Notes under the pieces: generated by a model
Told to the model about the DNA's origin: nothing
The model's database searches: none
The model's input: the letters and a program-made list of their open reading frames with translations, nothing else
Program-made: the position numbers and the translations under genes
In this document: in pieces, positions 28,363 through 28,458 of the stretch
How positions within the stretch are numbered: position 1 is the first letter of the stretch
Layout of the letters: each line of letters begins with the position of its first letter
Origin: a virus
Length of the DNA stretch: 28,458 bases
IMG/VR virus record: IMGVR_UViG_3300044846_003701
Span: 1 to 28,458 of that record
Strand: one strand, 5' to 3'

Positions 28363-28458
28363 TTACATTTCATTAAATATACTACTGAAAATTGCATTTT
28401 GATCGTCCCCATAATGTGGTCCAGAAACAACATTATTACCATCTCCACTAATAATCAT
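28363..28458 (-). CDS. C-terminal end of a minus-strand gene (runs off window)
   Basis: An open frame enters from the right edge and ends at the TAA 28365-28363. The 31 visible residues include NNVVSGPHYGDDQNAIF and end FNEM. There is an ATG at the very edge, but the gene may well start farther right. The terminator right after the stop supports a real gene end. No family can be named from this piece. Confidence 0.55.
   Translation of the reverse strand: MIISGDGNNVVSGPHYGDDQNAIFSSIFNEM

Overview
The window looks like part of a large, AT-rich (roughly 30% G+C by eye) double-stranded DNA phage genome whose host is probably in the Bacteroidota, most likely a flavobacterium. Four things point to that host. 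Several intergenic regions carry Bacteroidota-type promoters (TTTG, 19-20 bp, TAnnTTTG). Start codons lack Shine-Dalgarno sequences. One secreted protein has a flavobacterial-style signal peptide. Several proteins resemble Bacteroidota families: an Hc1-type histone, a DUF6576-like tail and a primary-type sigma factor. The rad50/mre11-type recombination pair, the sigma factor and the many uncharacterised virion-like proteins suggest a T4-like or jumbo myovirus. No capsid, tail, terminase or polymerase gene lies in the window, so that is inference.

Layout. 1-2808 (minus): a leftward run with an unknown protein, a DUF3310 protein, an RmlB-type dTDP-glucose dehydratase, a Dam-family methylase and the first 20 codons of another methylase. 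2848-6486: a large acidic protein (minus), then three rightward genes including a 47-aa peptide. 6502-8527 (minus): glutaredoxin, thioredoxin, two unknown genes and a DUF932 gene with its own host-type promoter. 8586-11702 (minus): an LRR-containing protein with a small partner, and a second Dam-family methylase. 11703-12684 (plus): a non-coding region with two 57-bp tandem repeats between a host-type promoter and a terminator, then two small genes. 12681-17213: DnaJ, several small genes, an Hc1-like histone and an EF-hand protein. 17241-21110 (minus): a lysis-like cluster with a multi-pass membrane protein, an amidase endolysin and two small membrane coiled-coil proteins. 21180-21647 (plus): a 2OG-Fe(II) oxygenase. 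21685-23129 (minus): a 168-aa protein, a sigma-70 factor and a structured RNA. 23168-28294 (minus): one operon with an SbcD-like nuclease, a methylase, a coiled-coil protein, a membrane protein, a small basic protein and an SbcC-like ATPase. The window ends inside another minus-strand gene.

How it may work together (inference). Host RNA polymerase could start at the TTTG/TAnnTTTG promoters and make the DUF932 protein, the repeat RNA, the recombination operon and the sigma-factor operon. The phage sigma factor could then redirect polymerase to a second motif, TATTTAT (often GATATTTAT), which sits just upstream of many virion-like and lysis genes. Several otherwise unrelated proteins start with a short helix ending in [I/L/V]-x-E, like the capsid-targeting peptides cut by the T4 prohead protease, which suggests they are packaged in the head. 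At least three complete DNA adenine methylases plus a partial one, with no restriction enzyme visible, suggest protection of phage DNA by methylation.
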